DNA of 64,000 nt from Pseudocitrobacter sp913778145 (GCA_035726825.1 JALNTX010000004.1:186001-250000), one strand, 5' to 3'; shown: positions 36,598 through 45,265, counted from the first letter of the stretch. Translations and numbers: made by a program. Notes: generated by a model from the letters alone, not told the origin.

Positions 36598-37602
36598 TTA
36601 GTCCACCAAAAAATCAAACATTTTTGTGTGTTCTGCTGGAGTTAAGCCGCCTTTCTTCATTTTGTTGATAAGTGCGGATTTCTTCGCTGCTCGTTCATCT
36701 GCGATTTTCTGACGCTGTGCCGTCTGTGTGGATTTGGTTGATCGGGCTGCTTGTGCTTCTGTCGCTGTCTGTCGCGCTTTCTGCTCTAAGCGGGCTTTGT
36801 TCTGGCGGTACTTATAAGCATCTACCAAAATTTCCGCCATACCCTTACCCCATACCTGATCCAATGCTGCTGGATCAACACCACGGGCAAACGCATCATT
36901 AACAACATAGTTACGAATCTGTAGCCATTCAGGGTAAGTAGATTGCATTTCTGCATCAGTAGTGATCACACGTTCACGGATAGCATTCTGTTTCATCTGT
37001 GCCATACGCTGTGTAATCTCTTGCGTTTGGTTCAAAACATTTTGTTTAGCTTGTTTTGCATTGTGCAATTCAAGTGAGTATTTTTTATATTCATCACCAT
37101 TAAGAGCCGGATTAGATAAAACTCGTTCTAAAAATGCAATGTTTTGATCTACTGCTGTTTCTGAGTAGGCTAATTTTTGATTCACATAGTTATCAATTTC
37201 ACGCATGTTATGATGAACATCATCAATGTATGCTTTCTTACTGGTGAGATCGTTTTTCTCTTTGAGAAGTCCGATAACATCGGCTTTAGTCATTTGTACG
37301 CCTTCAAAATCAATAACATCAGACGCTGACAACTGATTAAAGGTGTCTAATGCTGCTGGATCTGTGGCTTCTGGTGTAAGCAAATCGTTTACATCAGCGT
37401 TGTAATCAGGCTCTTTAGGTTCATCTGATCCCAGCTCAAGATCTGATAAGTCGCTAATGTCATCAGTGTAACCGCCATCAGCGGTAAGCTCTGAGACTTT
37501 AGGCAATGCAAAATCAACGTTTTCGGGGGCATCCTCGATCACATCTACTAACGCATCAAAGTTAAAAGCGGCTGGATCATAGTACATATCATTATCTGGC
37601 AT
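36598..37602 (-). CDS. Putative scaffolding protein
   Basis: 334 residues with the layout of podoviral scaffolds: very acidic N-terminal third (DDISDLSDLELGSDEPKEPD), a long helical, coiled-coil-like centre (about 120-200), and a basic helix-rich C-terminus (RAAKKSALINKMKKGGLTP) that in P22 gp8 would bind coat protein. It lies between portal and ejection genes, the normal scaffold position. Start overlaps the 79-residue gene stop. No coat gene follows. Confidence 0.7.
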   Translation of the reverse strand: MPDNDMYYDPAAFNFDALVDVIEDAPENVDFALPKVSELTADGGYTDDISDLSDLELGSDEPKEPDYNADVNDLLTPEATDPAALDTFNQLSASDVIDFEGVQMTKADVIGLLKEKNDLTSKKAYIDDVHHNMREIDNYVNQKLAYSETAVDQNIAFLERVLSNPALNGDEYKKYSLELHNAKQAKQNVLNQTQEITQRMAQMKQNAIRERVITTDAEMQSTYPEWLQIRNYVVNDAFARGVDPAALDQVWGKGMAEILVDAYKYRQNKARLEQKARQTATEAQAARSTKSTQTAQRQKIADERAAKKSALINKMKKGGLTPAEHTKMFDFLVD

Positions 37603-37841
37603 TATTTATTATCCTCTAAGGTAGGTGCATAAGGTGTATTAGCGTTCTCAATTCCTCTAATAATCAGATCAATATTATTAACAATATGGATCAATTTTGC
37701 TGATTCGCCTTTTTCTGCTGAGAAAACTTTCTCTTTGTAGTCCTGTTGCAACCATTTGCAAATTTTGATTGCCTGATCACCGTAAGTTTTACAAACGGCT
37801 TTAAATTCTGATTCATCTTGAATCAATTCACTGTTTAGCAT
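37602..37841 (-). CDS. Hypothetical protein between portal and scaffold (79 aa)
   Basis: Small helical protein (MLNSELIQDESEFKAVCKTY ... AKLIHIVNNIDLIIRGIENA). AGAGGAT ribosome site very similar to that of the scaffold gene, with which it is coupled (TAATG). Unknown role; perhaps head-assembly accessory. Confidence 0.6.
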   Translation of the reverse strand: MLNSELIQDESEFKAVCKTYGDQAIKICKWLQQDYKEKVFSAEKGESAKLIHIVNNIDLIIRGIENANTPYAPTLEDNK

Positions 37842-37963
37842 CTTTAATTTATCCTCTTTAGTGGGACGGGGCGCACATATATTGTGCTTAATATATGGCC
37901 CCCTTAACTTATAATTACTTATCTGAATAGGTATACAATTAATTTAGTCATACAGTGACAAAT

Positions 37964-40144
37964 CTATTTAATACCATTGATGTTTACTTGTGGTGCGGTT
38001 ACATCAAGCATTTTGTTTGCTGCTGCGCTAATTGCTTCATAGTTCACGGCTTTATTTTTAACGTTTACATCTGCCATGCGTACAGCGTTAGCACCCTCTT
38101 TCACATCTTTATCATTCTGAACTTTAGCCATTTTGGTTAGTGATTCCTGCTGATCAATAACTCGTTTGTTATGACCATCACGGATCAATTCCTCTGTTTC
38201 GGCCTCAATTTTATAAATCTCTGCAAGCTGTTTGTAATAGCTCGTTTTGGCTGTCTCTAATTGTACAGATTGCAACTCTGCGTTAATGGCCTCTGCACGG
38301 GCTTGCATCTGCTGCTGGTGTGGGTCTTGATTCTGGCTAGGGTCGGTAAAATATTGATTTGCATCTAGATCCATGCGTTCACACATAAACTTAGCAATGT
38401 TGTATTGATTTTGTGGAGTTAATACAGGGCTTTGAATCTGTGCCAACTGAGCAATAAAGCCAGCGGTGTTAGAAAGCTGCATAGACTGTGCAAAATCATC
38501 CTGCGATGTATTCACATCAACTACAAATTCATACAGGTTAGGCAATGTAAGCCCTTCTACCGCTTGGCCTCTGTCGTCTAACAGTGGGTAACTCTCATCT
38601 TTCACAATTTCATAGATCAGAGAGTACAGAGGTTTAATCAAAGTGCGCTCAAGTGCTTTGCACAATACCGCACCTTTCAAGCCGTCTTGATACAAACTCA
38701 TAGCCACTGTAGCGGCTGCAATCTGAGGTACACCATTAACGAGATCTTTAGATCCGAAAGTGCTGGTTTGTACTACCTGCGCTGAACTATCTTTCAATAG
38801 CTGAATGTTTTCATAGAATTGTTGCGGTAGCTGCTGCGGTGTGAAACGGCTTACACCATCTGCTGCATTCACTTCGATAACTGCGCCCGGTCGGTTACTA
38901 TTTAACAGTGATTCGCGGTTGTACTGATTCTTAATCGCAAGATATTGCGGATAGGTGCTAAGTTCTGCACTTAGCATAATCATGCGCTGTGCGTGGCTCT
39001 GTGCGTCCTGATACTGTTTACAAATATCATAGAAGGATCGCCCGTAGAACTGGCCTACAACTGTTTCACACTGACCATGAACAAACGGGAAGCGTGTGAT
39101 CTCTGTAACTTTGAGAACTTCACTACCTGTAGTAATGACCTGATAGGAACGGGTTTCACCTTTGCGATTCAGTAGACTAGATTTGATGTAATTCTCATAC
39201 AGATAGATACGTTTCTGTTTCGGGTCTGTACTGTTGTTATTTTCTAGATTGCCGGGGATACCTGCGAAAGCATCACTAAAGTAAAGTGTAGGCAATTCAT
39301 CAGCTTTATCGTTATCAGAGGCGGCTTTCAGTTTTTCTTTGTCGTAGCCTCTTAACTCTGCTTCGCCTACTGTGGTTTCTATACGGTGGCAAATGAACGG
39401 GCAACGGTTGAAATCATGCCCCGCGCTTGTATCAGCCCATAGATCCTTACTCTCTACCTGCTCAATAGCGATCTTACTGTCTACCTTTGCTAATGGCACA
39501 TTACCTTTCACATAGATAACAGGAACAATGATCGGGTTTCCTTGCTGGTCTACACTGTGGGCCTGTTTGGTTTTCCATTCAAAGCCTTTGTAGTCGCCTT
39601 TCAATTCAATCCCAAAGCCGGGGGCATCAATGAACCAGTTTTCAGCAATGTTAGTTAGAAAGTCTGAAAGTTCCAGGAAATCATCTACTTGCACATTTTC
39701 AGTAATTTTTGTTTCATCAATATAAACTTTACCGAAACTATCACCAGTAATCAGAGTTTCACGGATCATATTCTCTAATAGTTGATAACCGTCCTGATCA
39801 TGCAACACGATTTTATTCATATTGCCTGTAATCAGGTTTTCAAGTGCTGGATTCTTAAAAGCACCATTAGAGCGAAAAGCTACAGCAAGGGAATCATCTT
39901 CTGTGAATGAATCTAAAATCTGTGGCAATGCTGCACAAGTTGCATTATATAAAACAGGTTCGGTGAATGCTTCTGTAATACCTGCTGATTTTTCCTCTGC
40001 ACTAAGTTTAGGAAGTTCACCAGTGTAATATAAATATGATTCATTCCAGCGGGCTTGTTGCAGATTGTGATCACCTTCTGCGCTTGCCTGTGCTTGTTTT
40101 ACCTGTTCTAAAATTAGGTTTTCTTTTTCTTTGTTAAGTTTCAA
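37964..40144 (-). CDS. Portal protein, P22-like
   Basis: Twelve-fold ring at the DNA-packaging vertex. 726 residues, almost the length of P22 gp1 (725). N-terminal half contains DGYQLLENMIRETLITGDSF and FPFVHGQCETVVGQFYGRSF-type portal segments; the last 120 residues are one long Gln/Glu/Lys/Ala-rich helical stretch (ARAEAINAELQSVQLETAKT onward), like the P22 barrel. The best start is TTG at 40144, eight bases after GGAG; no suitable ATG nearby. 47 bp downstream of terL. Confidence 0.82.
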   Translation of the reverse strand: MKLNKEKENLILEQVKQAQASAEGDHNLQQARWNESYLYYTGELPKLSAEEKSAGITEAFTEPVLYNATCAALPQILDSFTEDDSLAVAFRSNGAFKNPALENLITGNMNKIVLHDQDGYQLLENMIRETLITGDSFGKVYIDETKITENVQVDDFLELSDFLTNIAENWFIDAPGFGIELKGDYKGFEWKTKQAHSVDQQGNPIIVPVIYVKGNVPLAKVDSKIAIEQVESKDLWADTSAGHDFNRCPFICHRIETTVGEAELRGYDKEKLKAASDNDKADELPTLYFSDAFAGIPGNLENNNSTDPKQKRIYLYENYIKSSLLNRKGETRSYQVITTGSEVLKVTEITRFPFVHGQCETVVGQFYGRSFYDICKQYQDAQSHAQRMIMLSAELSTYPQYLAIKNQYNRESLLNSNRPGAVIEVNAADGVSRFTPQQLPQQFYENIQLLKDSSAQVVQTSTFGSKDLVNGVPQIAAATVAMSLYQDGLKGAVLCKALERTLIKPLYSLIYEIVKDESYPLLDDRGQAVEGLTLPNLYEFVVDVNTSQDDFAQSMQLSNTAGFIAQLAQIQSPVLTPQNQYNIAKFMCERMDLDANQYFTDPSQNQDPHQQQMQARAEAINAELQSVQLETAKTSYYKQLAEIYKIEAETEELIRDGHNKRVIDQQESLTKMAKVQNDKDVKEGANAVRMADVNVKNKAVNYEAISAAANKMLDVTAPQVNINGIK

Positions 40145-40191
40145 GGTTGGATCTCCTATCCTATTTGCGCTGTATCAGTCGCAAAAGTCCT

Positions 40192-41742
40192 TTAATATTG
40201 AATAGTAGAAAAACTCTGTAGGCTGGCGGTTGCATCATTCATTACGTCACTGTAATAACAACCAATGCCACCCATAAGGGAAAGTAGAGCGTAACGGCTT
40301 GCATCTATTGCGTGATCTTCTCCGCTCGGTTCTACCTTGTCTGAGATTTTGGATTTTTTGTAAAAGTAAGCTCGTTTTTCATCGAACCATTTTTCACATT
40401 TAGGTAATATTTTTAGCCGCCCTTCCTGCATCATGTAACGCATTTCAGTTAACCCGGTTTCAATATCTCTAACAGATTGATTATCTGTTTTGATGTTCTG
40501 AACCTTTAGGAATGAAACTGGAGGGTTACGGAAGGTTTGACCATGAACATTAACGCCTAATGCTTTTAATTGTGTAGCTTTGGCCCCTGAATCATGGGGA
40601 ACTACAACGGGTGCGCATCTATAAGGGCTTTCTAAAATTACCCGTGCTACATTTTGCGGGCTTCTGGCTTGTTCATCTTCATTTAAGTAATAACAATCAA
40701 CTAGATAGTAAGTGTCACTATCGGGATCGTGTGCTGCTACCATTACAACACTTGGATCTATTGTTTTGCCCCAATCGACGGCGATCACAATGTTCCAGTG
40801 TGGCAAGATGTTTAACTCTTGTACTCTTAACGCTGAATCATCAAACGGGAATACCGCGCCCTGTCCTAACACTGGCAAGCCTCTACGCCTCATTTCGTGT
40901 TGCCATTCAGGGTATTTTTTTAGCTCTTTCTCGATTGTTTCAGGATTAAAGCGGGGGCAATCATCCCATGAAACTGACTGTAGATAGAGCAAGCCGCTAT
41001 CATCGTTATCAAACTTTTTATTAAGGTTGGTCATGCCCCTTTCAGGGGTTGCAGTGATCATTATGAAACCGTTGTTACCCGGCCCCCCTGCATTGGTCAC
41101 ACGGGCTACACACTGTGCATAAACTTCTTCACTGTTTAGGCTCTCTTCGTCGAGCCAACATCCGATCACCTCCTGCCCCATCATTACCGCTACATTCTCG
41201 CAACCGTAAAACATGAGGGTGTTTAAAGAGCCGTCTTTGTGTCGTACTAAACAGGATTTGAGTTTTGCCCCGTCTGGTGTCCAGCCTTGATCGGTTACTA
41301 TATTTTTGCGGGGGATCGTGCCTGTGCCGATCATCTCTTTAACCCTACAATCTGGAGTACCGATCAATTCCTTCTGGATTACCTTAGCGACTGATTCAAG
41401 CGTGATCCCTACTACCCAATACGTGTGGCCCCCATCGGGAACTACAAAGCCTTTCCAGTCCTCTGGATATTCGCCCGTAAGGTGATAGGCAAATTCAGCG
41501 GCCCCGCCGTAGGTCTTGCCTACCCTGTTACCTGCTCGCATATAACGCACTTCATAGGATGAACCAGCGTTCATAAAGCGTTGTTGGTAGGGGTACGGTT
41601 TGAAAAACTCTATGCGGTTGTATTTTTTGTAATTGAGATAATCAAAAGCATTCTTAATGAACTCCTGACGCTCGTTAAATTCCATTTGCATTAACAAATC
41701 AGGGTTTTGTGTTACTGCTTCCAGTGCTTCTAACACTTCCAT
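40192..41742 (-). CDS. Terminase large subunit, P22-like
   Basis: ATP-driven DNA packaging motor and nuclease. 516 residues: Walker A RAGNRVGKTYGG (69-80) followed by AAEFAYHLTGEYP, Walker B IGCWLDEE (193-200), coupling motif MITATPERG (228-236), and the RNase H-like nuclease with Asp323 (VDWGKTIDPS), Asp384 (VPHDSGA) and Asp476/Asp480 (EDHAIDASRY). All key residues look intact, so activity is expected. Sequence pattern resembles P22 gp2 (headful type). AAGGGGG ribosome site; nine bases after terS. Confidence 0.93.
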   Translation of the reverse strand: MEVLEALEAVTQNPDLLMQMEFNERQEFIKNAFDYLNYKKYNRIEFFKPYPYQQRFMNAGSSYEVRYMRAGNRVGKTYGGAAEFAYHLTGEYPEDWKGFVVPDGGHTYWVVGITLESVAKVIQKELIGTPDCRVKEMIGTGTIPRKNIVTDQGWTPDGAKLKSCLVRHKDGSLNTLMFYGCENVAVMMGQEVIGCWLDEESLNSEEVYAQCVARVTNAGGPGNNGFIMITATPERGMTNLNKKFDNDDSGLLYLQSVSWDDCPRFNPETIEKELKKYPEWQHEMRRRGLPVLGQGAVFPFDDSALRVQELNILPHWNIVIAVDWGKTIDPSVVMVAAHDPDSDTYYLVDCYYLNEDEQARSPQNVARVILESPYRCAPVVVPHDSGAKATQLKALGVNVHGQTFRNPPVSFLKVQNIKTDNQSVRDIETGLTEMRYMMQEGRLKILPKCEKWFDEKRAYFYKKSKISDKVEPSGEDHAIDASRYALLSLMGGIGCYYSDVMNDATASLQSFSTIQY

Positions 41743-41751
41743 GTAACCCCC

Positions 41752-42093
41752 TTACCGTACTACTTTGAGTTGTCCGGCTAGTGCCTGAGCTACGCGCTGT
41801 GCATCTTCGGGGCTTTCGATTGCTGCGATCTGTTCTGCGATCTGTTCTGCTGCTACGTTCTGGATGTAGTAAGGGGCAAACTTAGTAATAAGATTCACAA
41901 TGCTATCAAGTTTGATTCGTGTCGGATCTTGCTCTGCCTGTTCTAATTTCAGAAGTGCAAGATCGATAGCCCGAAATACTACATTTGTTTCATCTAGTTT
42001 TTTGCGGAATAGCTCTGTGCGTTCTATTGTGGTGCGGTTTAAATTTCCCTTACCTCGCCCCTGTCCGGGTTTTAAATTTTCAATGTTCGCCAT
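41752..42093 (-). CDS. Putative terminase small subunit
   Basis: 113 residues directly before terL. N-terminus MANIENLKPGQGRGKGNLNR resembles the basic GRxKGxxN segment of small terminases and similar DNA-binding proteins; the C-terminal half is helical (NVAAEQIAEQIAAIESPEDA). Start chosen at 42093 after AAGGA; a 24-codon upstream extension runs through the terminator hairpin and was rejected. It would recognise the packaging site. Confidence 0.7.
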   Translation of the reverse strand: MANIENLKPGQGRGKGNLNRTTIERTELFRKKLDETNVVFRAIDLALLKLEQAEQDPTRIKLDSIVNLITKFAPYYIQNVAAEQIAEQIAAIESPEDAQRVAQALAGQLKVVR

Positions 42094-42140
42094 TATATTT
42101 AGTCCTTTTAGTTGGTGGCTCCATGCCGTAAAAGGCCAAC

Positions 42141-42194
42141 AAAAAAGCCCGATCCCCATCATCACTAATTAAAGTGGATCAAGGAATCGGGCTT
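42141..42194 (-). terminator. Terminator just upstream of terS
   Basis: On the leftward strand AAGCCCGAT ... ATCGGGCTT (long loop) is followed by six T. It ends 48 bp before terS, so transcripts from the early genes would stop here unless anti-terminated. Confidence 0.7.
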
Positions 42195-42639
42195 AACTTT
42201 TGGCCCTTCATATAGAAGTTTTGCATTTAGTTGCGGCCCCGCCCCAATAGGAAGCGAAACCGCGAATAGAAAAGATCCGGGGTAATGGGTCGGCGGTGGT
42301 GGTTGCCGTTAAGGAGTAACCCCGGAAACTTTATTTTGTGCCTTTAGTGGTACGGCTAAAGGGCGTAGTTATGGTGTTTCAGTTGACAACAATAGCCATT
42401 TTACGAGCATACTGTTTTTAGTAGTCGCCAATTAGTCAGACTAATGGCCTAAACGCTTTGATCGCTCCTGCAATCAATATAAACATGGCTAGTTAAAGGT
42501 TCGTCATGCTTTAGCGTATCACCCCAGCCAGCTCACCATTTTATGATCAATCATGCGCTGATTGGTGAACTAGCTGGATCGGGTGATTCTGTATGAAAAT
42601 CAGGGTACATAGGGAGGGGTCGAAACCCCTAGAGCGCCC
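42195..42639. other. Non-coding gate between early and packaging genes
   Basis: 445 bases without a gene. Contains a long imperfect inverted repeat at about 42517-42590: ATCACCC-CAGCCAGCTCACCA on the left and TGGTGAACTAGCTGG ... CGGGTGAT on the right. It also contains a rightward TTGACA at 42383 with a weak CATACT 19 bp on. It may encode a structured RNA, a late-promoter region, or the packaging start site. Confidence 0.45.
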
Positions 42640-42765
42640 CTAATCTTCTTTATCTGGTAGAGTTACGCCGTTTTCAGCCCAATAAGCTGTTAATGCTTCT
42701 AAGAACTCATTGATCGATTTATACGGGGTTGTAGGTTCTATCGTTGACATATCTATTAGATCCAT
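42640..42765 (-). CDS. Small acidic hypothetical protein (41 aa)
   Basis: Reads MDLIDMSTIEPTTPYKSINE, then FLEALTAYWAENGVTLPDKE and a final D. AAGGA lies six bases before ATG and the gene overlaps the stop of the upstream HNH-like gene by ten bases, so it looks genuinely coupled. No family recognised. Confidence 0.6.
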   Translation of the reverse strand: MDLIDMSTIEPTTPYKSINEFLEALTAYWAENGVTLPDKED

Positions 42766-43286
42766 GTTGATTCCTTGCGTCCTGCTGGTTTGGTGCGTTC
42801 AATCCTAACGCTTTCGCCGTTCTCACGTTTCAGACGTTCACGGGAAAGGGCTTCTAATGCTTCTGGTGTAGTCCATTCTAAGGGGTCTTTGTAGTAGTCC
42901 TCTGAGGCTTTCGGCAAAATCACATTACGATAGTGATCCCATGCTGCCGCCTTATGCTGAATTTTCTTATCAACTGAGAAGGGAACTAACACAAGATTAT
43001 CAGGGCTTAGATTGTCTTTGTTATCATCAAGATAGGAAATCATTTCATTTCGCTGAACTTCACGCCCATTATGAAGCTCAAACAAGCTGTTAGGAAGCGA
43101 CCATAAAAATCTACGTTTACGCCCGGTATGATCATAGGTATGGCCCATAACAACCCACAAATAACCATTACCAATATTAGAGCGTTGCTTCGCCCCTGCT
43201 GGCTCATCATCCTTTTTGCTCCTTAACCCTGTGGGGCTTGTCTCATCTAGGTAAAAGAGACTTTCAAAAATATCTCTATTTTTCAT
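42756..43286 (-). CDS. HNH endonuclease-like protein, probably degenerate
   Basis: 176 residues. The N-terminus (FYLDETSPTGLRSKKDDEPA) follows the pattern of phage HNH proteins (YDPxTGxLxWK), and MISYLDDNKDNLSPDNLVLV aligns with the VDHxDGNKxNNRxENLRxV core, but the catalytic histidine before D is replaced and the preceding His-Arg pair is not evident. It may bind DNA without cutting, or have another role. AGAGGT ribosome site; 49 bp after the intact HNH gene. Confidence 0.55.
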   Translation of the reverse strand: MKNRDIFESLFYLDETSPTGLRSKKDDEPAGAKQRSNIGNGYLWVVMGHTYDHTGRKRRFLWSLPNSLFELHNGREVQRNEMISYLDDNKDNLSPDNLVLVPFSVDKKIQHKAAAWDHYRNVILPKASEDYYKDPLEWTTPEALEALSRERLKRENGESVRIERTKPAGRKESTWI

Positions 43287-43335
43287 TTTGTTATACCTCT
43301 AAATACAGAAAATGGCCCCCACAAGGGCCAATCTC

Positions 43336-43953
43336 TTACGGTTGCTTGACACTTTCAATCAATGCGTTAAATTTTGCCCTTGCTTTGATTCCTGCTGCTT
43401 TATCATGTGTGGTCTTAAAGGGCTTATTAAGAATGTTCAATGATGCAAATTCACCATGAAATAGAGTTGCTAAAATATCACGGTGCAAAGCTGCCATTTC
43501 TGGAGTTTTGAAACCTGTAATAATTTGTTGCTTACCATCAATGGCAATCGTTGCTCTATAAGTTTTATTTTCTTTATTGTAGTTAACACCAAAGTAATTA
43601 GTTTCACCCCGGCTGCTTTTGTTATGCTCCTGCTGTTTACGGGTAGCTGGCCGTAAGTTTTCAATTCTATTGTTTTGCTTATTCTGATCTTTATGGTCTA
43701 CCGTTTCGGGCCATTCGCCTGTATGGAACCAGTAGATCAAGCGGTGTAGATAAAAGTGGCGTTTAACACCTCCCACACTGATCAGGGTTTGTCTGTAGCC
43801 TGCTGGCGTAACGTGTCCAATAGGCCCGGCTTTTCTCCGTGGCTTCTCTTTAATTGCGGCCTTTGTCCAGTACAAATGACCATCTTCATAGAAAATAAGA
43901 TTCAATAGTTCATCAGGTGGCGGGGTTACATTAGTTAAATTATGTCTACTCAT
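43336..43953 (-). CDS. HNH endonuclease with AP2 DNA-binding domain
   Basis: 205 residues. HNH core: YLHRLIYWF (His70) and TVDHKDQNKQNNRIENLR (His87, Asn94-Asn99). An AP2-type domain follows: NYFGVNYNKENKTYRATIAI and FKTPEMAALHRDILATLF. Typical of phage homing or packaging-associated HNH nucleases. Placed upstream of terS, so it could be a free-standing homing gene or assist packaging initiation. AAGGA ribosome site. Confidence 0.85.
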   Translation of the reverse strand: MSRHNLTNVTPPPDELLNLIFYEDGHLYWTKAAIKEKPRRKAGPIGHVTPAGYRQTLISVGGVKRHFYLHRLIYWFHTGEWPETVDHKDQNKQNNRIENLRPATRKQQEHNKSSRGETNYFGVNYNKENKTYRATIAIDGKQQIITGFKTPEMAALHRDILATLFHGEFASLNILNKPFKTTHDKAAGIKARAKFNALIESVKQP

Positions 43954-44043
43954 TCTTATTCAAATCCTTTTTCACTTACTTCCATTATTTAGCCTCACAC
44001 AAGATAGGAAAGAGAAAGAGCGGCATAGAACATAAAAACGATC

Positions 44044-44343
44044 TCATTCATGATCTTCACCCTCTTTAGTGGTGAATGCTGTTGCAAGCTCTGTAAGTTT
44101 CTCTGTTCCTGCAATCTCTTCTAACGCACGGAAAATAAAAGTAGTGTTTGTGTGCTGTTGGCTAACAATCTTTGATAGCTGCTCAATCTTGCTGTTTAGC
44201 TCTTTGTAACCCTCTGCAATTAAGGCAACTACACGGATCGGATCTTCACGACATATGATCATCAAATCTGTAAGTGTCTCATCTGCTTTTTTCATTAAGA
44301 ATGAATCTTGTGTTGATTCTGGTACTAAAACTTTTGAATCCAT
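44044..44343 (-). CDS. Hypothetical helical protein (99 aa)
   Basis: Soluble, acidic at its C-terminus (TTKEGEDHE), with one long helix ELNSKIEQLSKIVSQQHTNT that could form a coiled coil. AAGGAGC ribosome site. A tiny frame of 18 codons overlaps its stop, noted but not called. No family recognised. Confidence 0.6.
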   Translation of the reverse strand: MDSKVLVPESTQDSFLMKKADETLTDLMIICREDPIRVVALIAEGYKELNSKIEQLSKIVSQQHTNTTFIFRALEEIAGTEKLTELATAFTTKEGEDHE

Positions 44344-44531
44344 TGTGTAACGCTCCTTACACTGAGAAAAAAGAGAATAAAGAACAACTAAGTAAATTAA
44401 GTAATTGATCTTTATATTGAATTTAATTAGATCTTTACTAAAAGTAGGCGGTAGCTTTTACACAAAATGTAACCCGCTAAGAGTAGGCAACTTGCGGGAA
44501 AGCCTGAACAACTAAGGGAAAGTGAGATCCG

Positions 44532-44642
44532 CTATTGTTCCGTGTCCAAAGTAAAGATTTCGATGTATTCACTTGCTCTGTAAGGGCAAGCGGTAGTAAT
44601 CATCAACCGTGCTTGCTCATCCCTTACAGAATAGATATACAC
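44532..44642 (-). CDS. Possible 36-residue peptide
   Basis: GTG-started frame reading YIYSVRDEQARLMITTACPY then RASEYIEIFTLDTEQ; amino-acid composition looks protein-like, but no ribosome site is visible. It coincides with an inverted repeat (44578-44593 with 44607-44629), so the region may be structured RNA instead. Bases 44344-44531 hold nothing I recognise. Confidence 0.3.
   Translation of the reverse strand: MYIYSVRDEQARLMITTACPYRASEYIEIFTLDTEQ
44578..44629. repeat. Inverted repeat downstream of the zinc-ribbon gene
   Basis: CTGTAAGGGCAAGCGG pairs with CCGTGCTTGCTCATCCCTTACAG (nine outer pairs perfect, a second block AAGC/GCTT). No T run, so a stable RNA structure or protein site rather than a clear terminator. 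Confidence 0.5.
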
Positions 44643-44659
44643 AAAATCTAGGGAGGTAT

Positions 44660-45265
44660 TTACAAATAGGGGCTATCAACTTTTGATAGGGCCGCTTCTC
44701 TTGCTTTGCGCTTGGCATCCTTTGTAACCCGGTTCACTTTCTTACCCTTACCTGTCTTTGCAATCTCGATCTGTCGTTGCTTAGTCCACTCAATACAATC
44801 AATACATTTATAACCATCAAGCGTGTAACGAGTACCCCCGCAAATGTGGCAAGGTTCCGCGAAAATGTAGGGTAGCGGCTCCGCGATCTGGTCTGCTGGT
44901 ATGCCGATAAGCTGAGAAAGGATTTTAGGATCTGTGGTGCATCCCTCGTAAACGTTCCTGATTTGCTCGATACGGCGATCAGGACGGGTTAAGCACTTGA
45001 ACCACCATAGAATAATCGTTAGGCGCTTGCGTGCTAGGTCATTGCTCCATTGCTCACCATCGGCAAGGGCTTTAGATTCTTTCGAATATTCCAGGATGAA
45101 TTGATAAGCATTGCTAAGAATCTTACTTTCTACAGTGCTGGTTGTGATTCCTCCCGTGTGGATCTGTCGGGTAATCTCTTTAACACCCCGTGAGGCTTCA
45201 CGTATGACGCTCTGAGGGGTTTTCTCATGTAAGGTAGGGTAGTAGCTAGGTTTGTTTTTGCGCAT
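44660..45265 (-). CDS. Zinc-ribbon protein, candidate late regulator
   Basis: 201 residues from the ATG at 45265 (GAGG nine bases upstream); two earlier in-frame ATGs exist. N-terminal two-thirds are helical and basic; a four-cysteine ribbon follows, CHICGGTRYTLDGYKCIDC (Cys139, 142, 154, 157); the tail is lysine-rich (GKGKKVNRVTKDAKRKAREA). The Cys4 arrangement and place between early genes and packaging genes recall lambda Q-type antiterminators, but no homology is established. Confidence 0.6.
   Translation of the reverse strand: MRKNKPSYYPTLHEKTPQSVIREASRGVKEITRQIHTGGITTSTVESKILSNAYQFILEYSKESKALADGEQWSNDLARKRLTIILWWFKCLTRPDRRIEQIRNVYEGCTTDPKILSQLIGIPADQIAEPLPYIFAEPCHICGGTRYTLDGYKCIDCIEWTKQRQIEIAKTGKGKKVNRVTKDAKRKAREAALSKVDSPYL

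Noticed and set aside
42383..42413. Rightward promoter TTGACA with CATACT
   Set aside because: Spacer of 19 bp and weak -10, and there is no rightward gene for it; mentioned only within the gene-free region.
43990..44060. 18-codon hydrophobic frame (MNEIVFMFYAALSLSYLV) overlapping the end of the 99-aa gene
   Set aside because: Too short to support without conservation or translation data, though the composition would suit a tiny membrane peptide.
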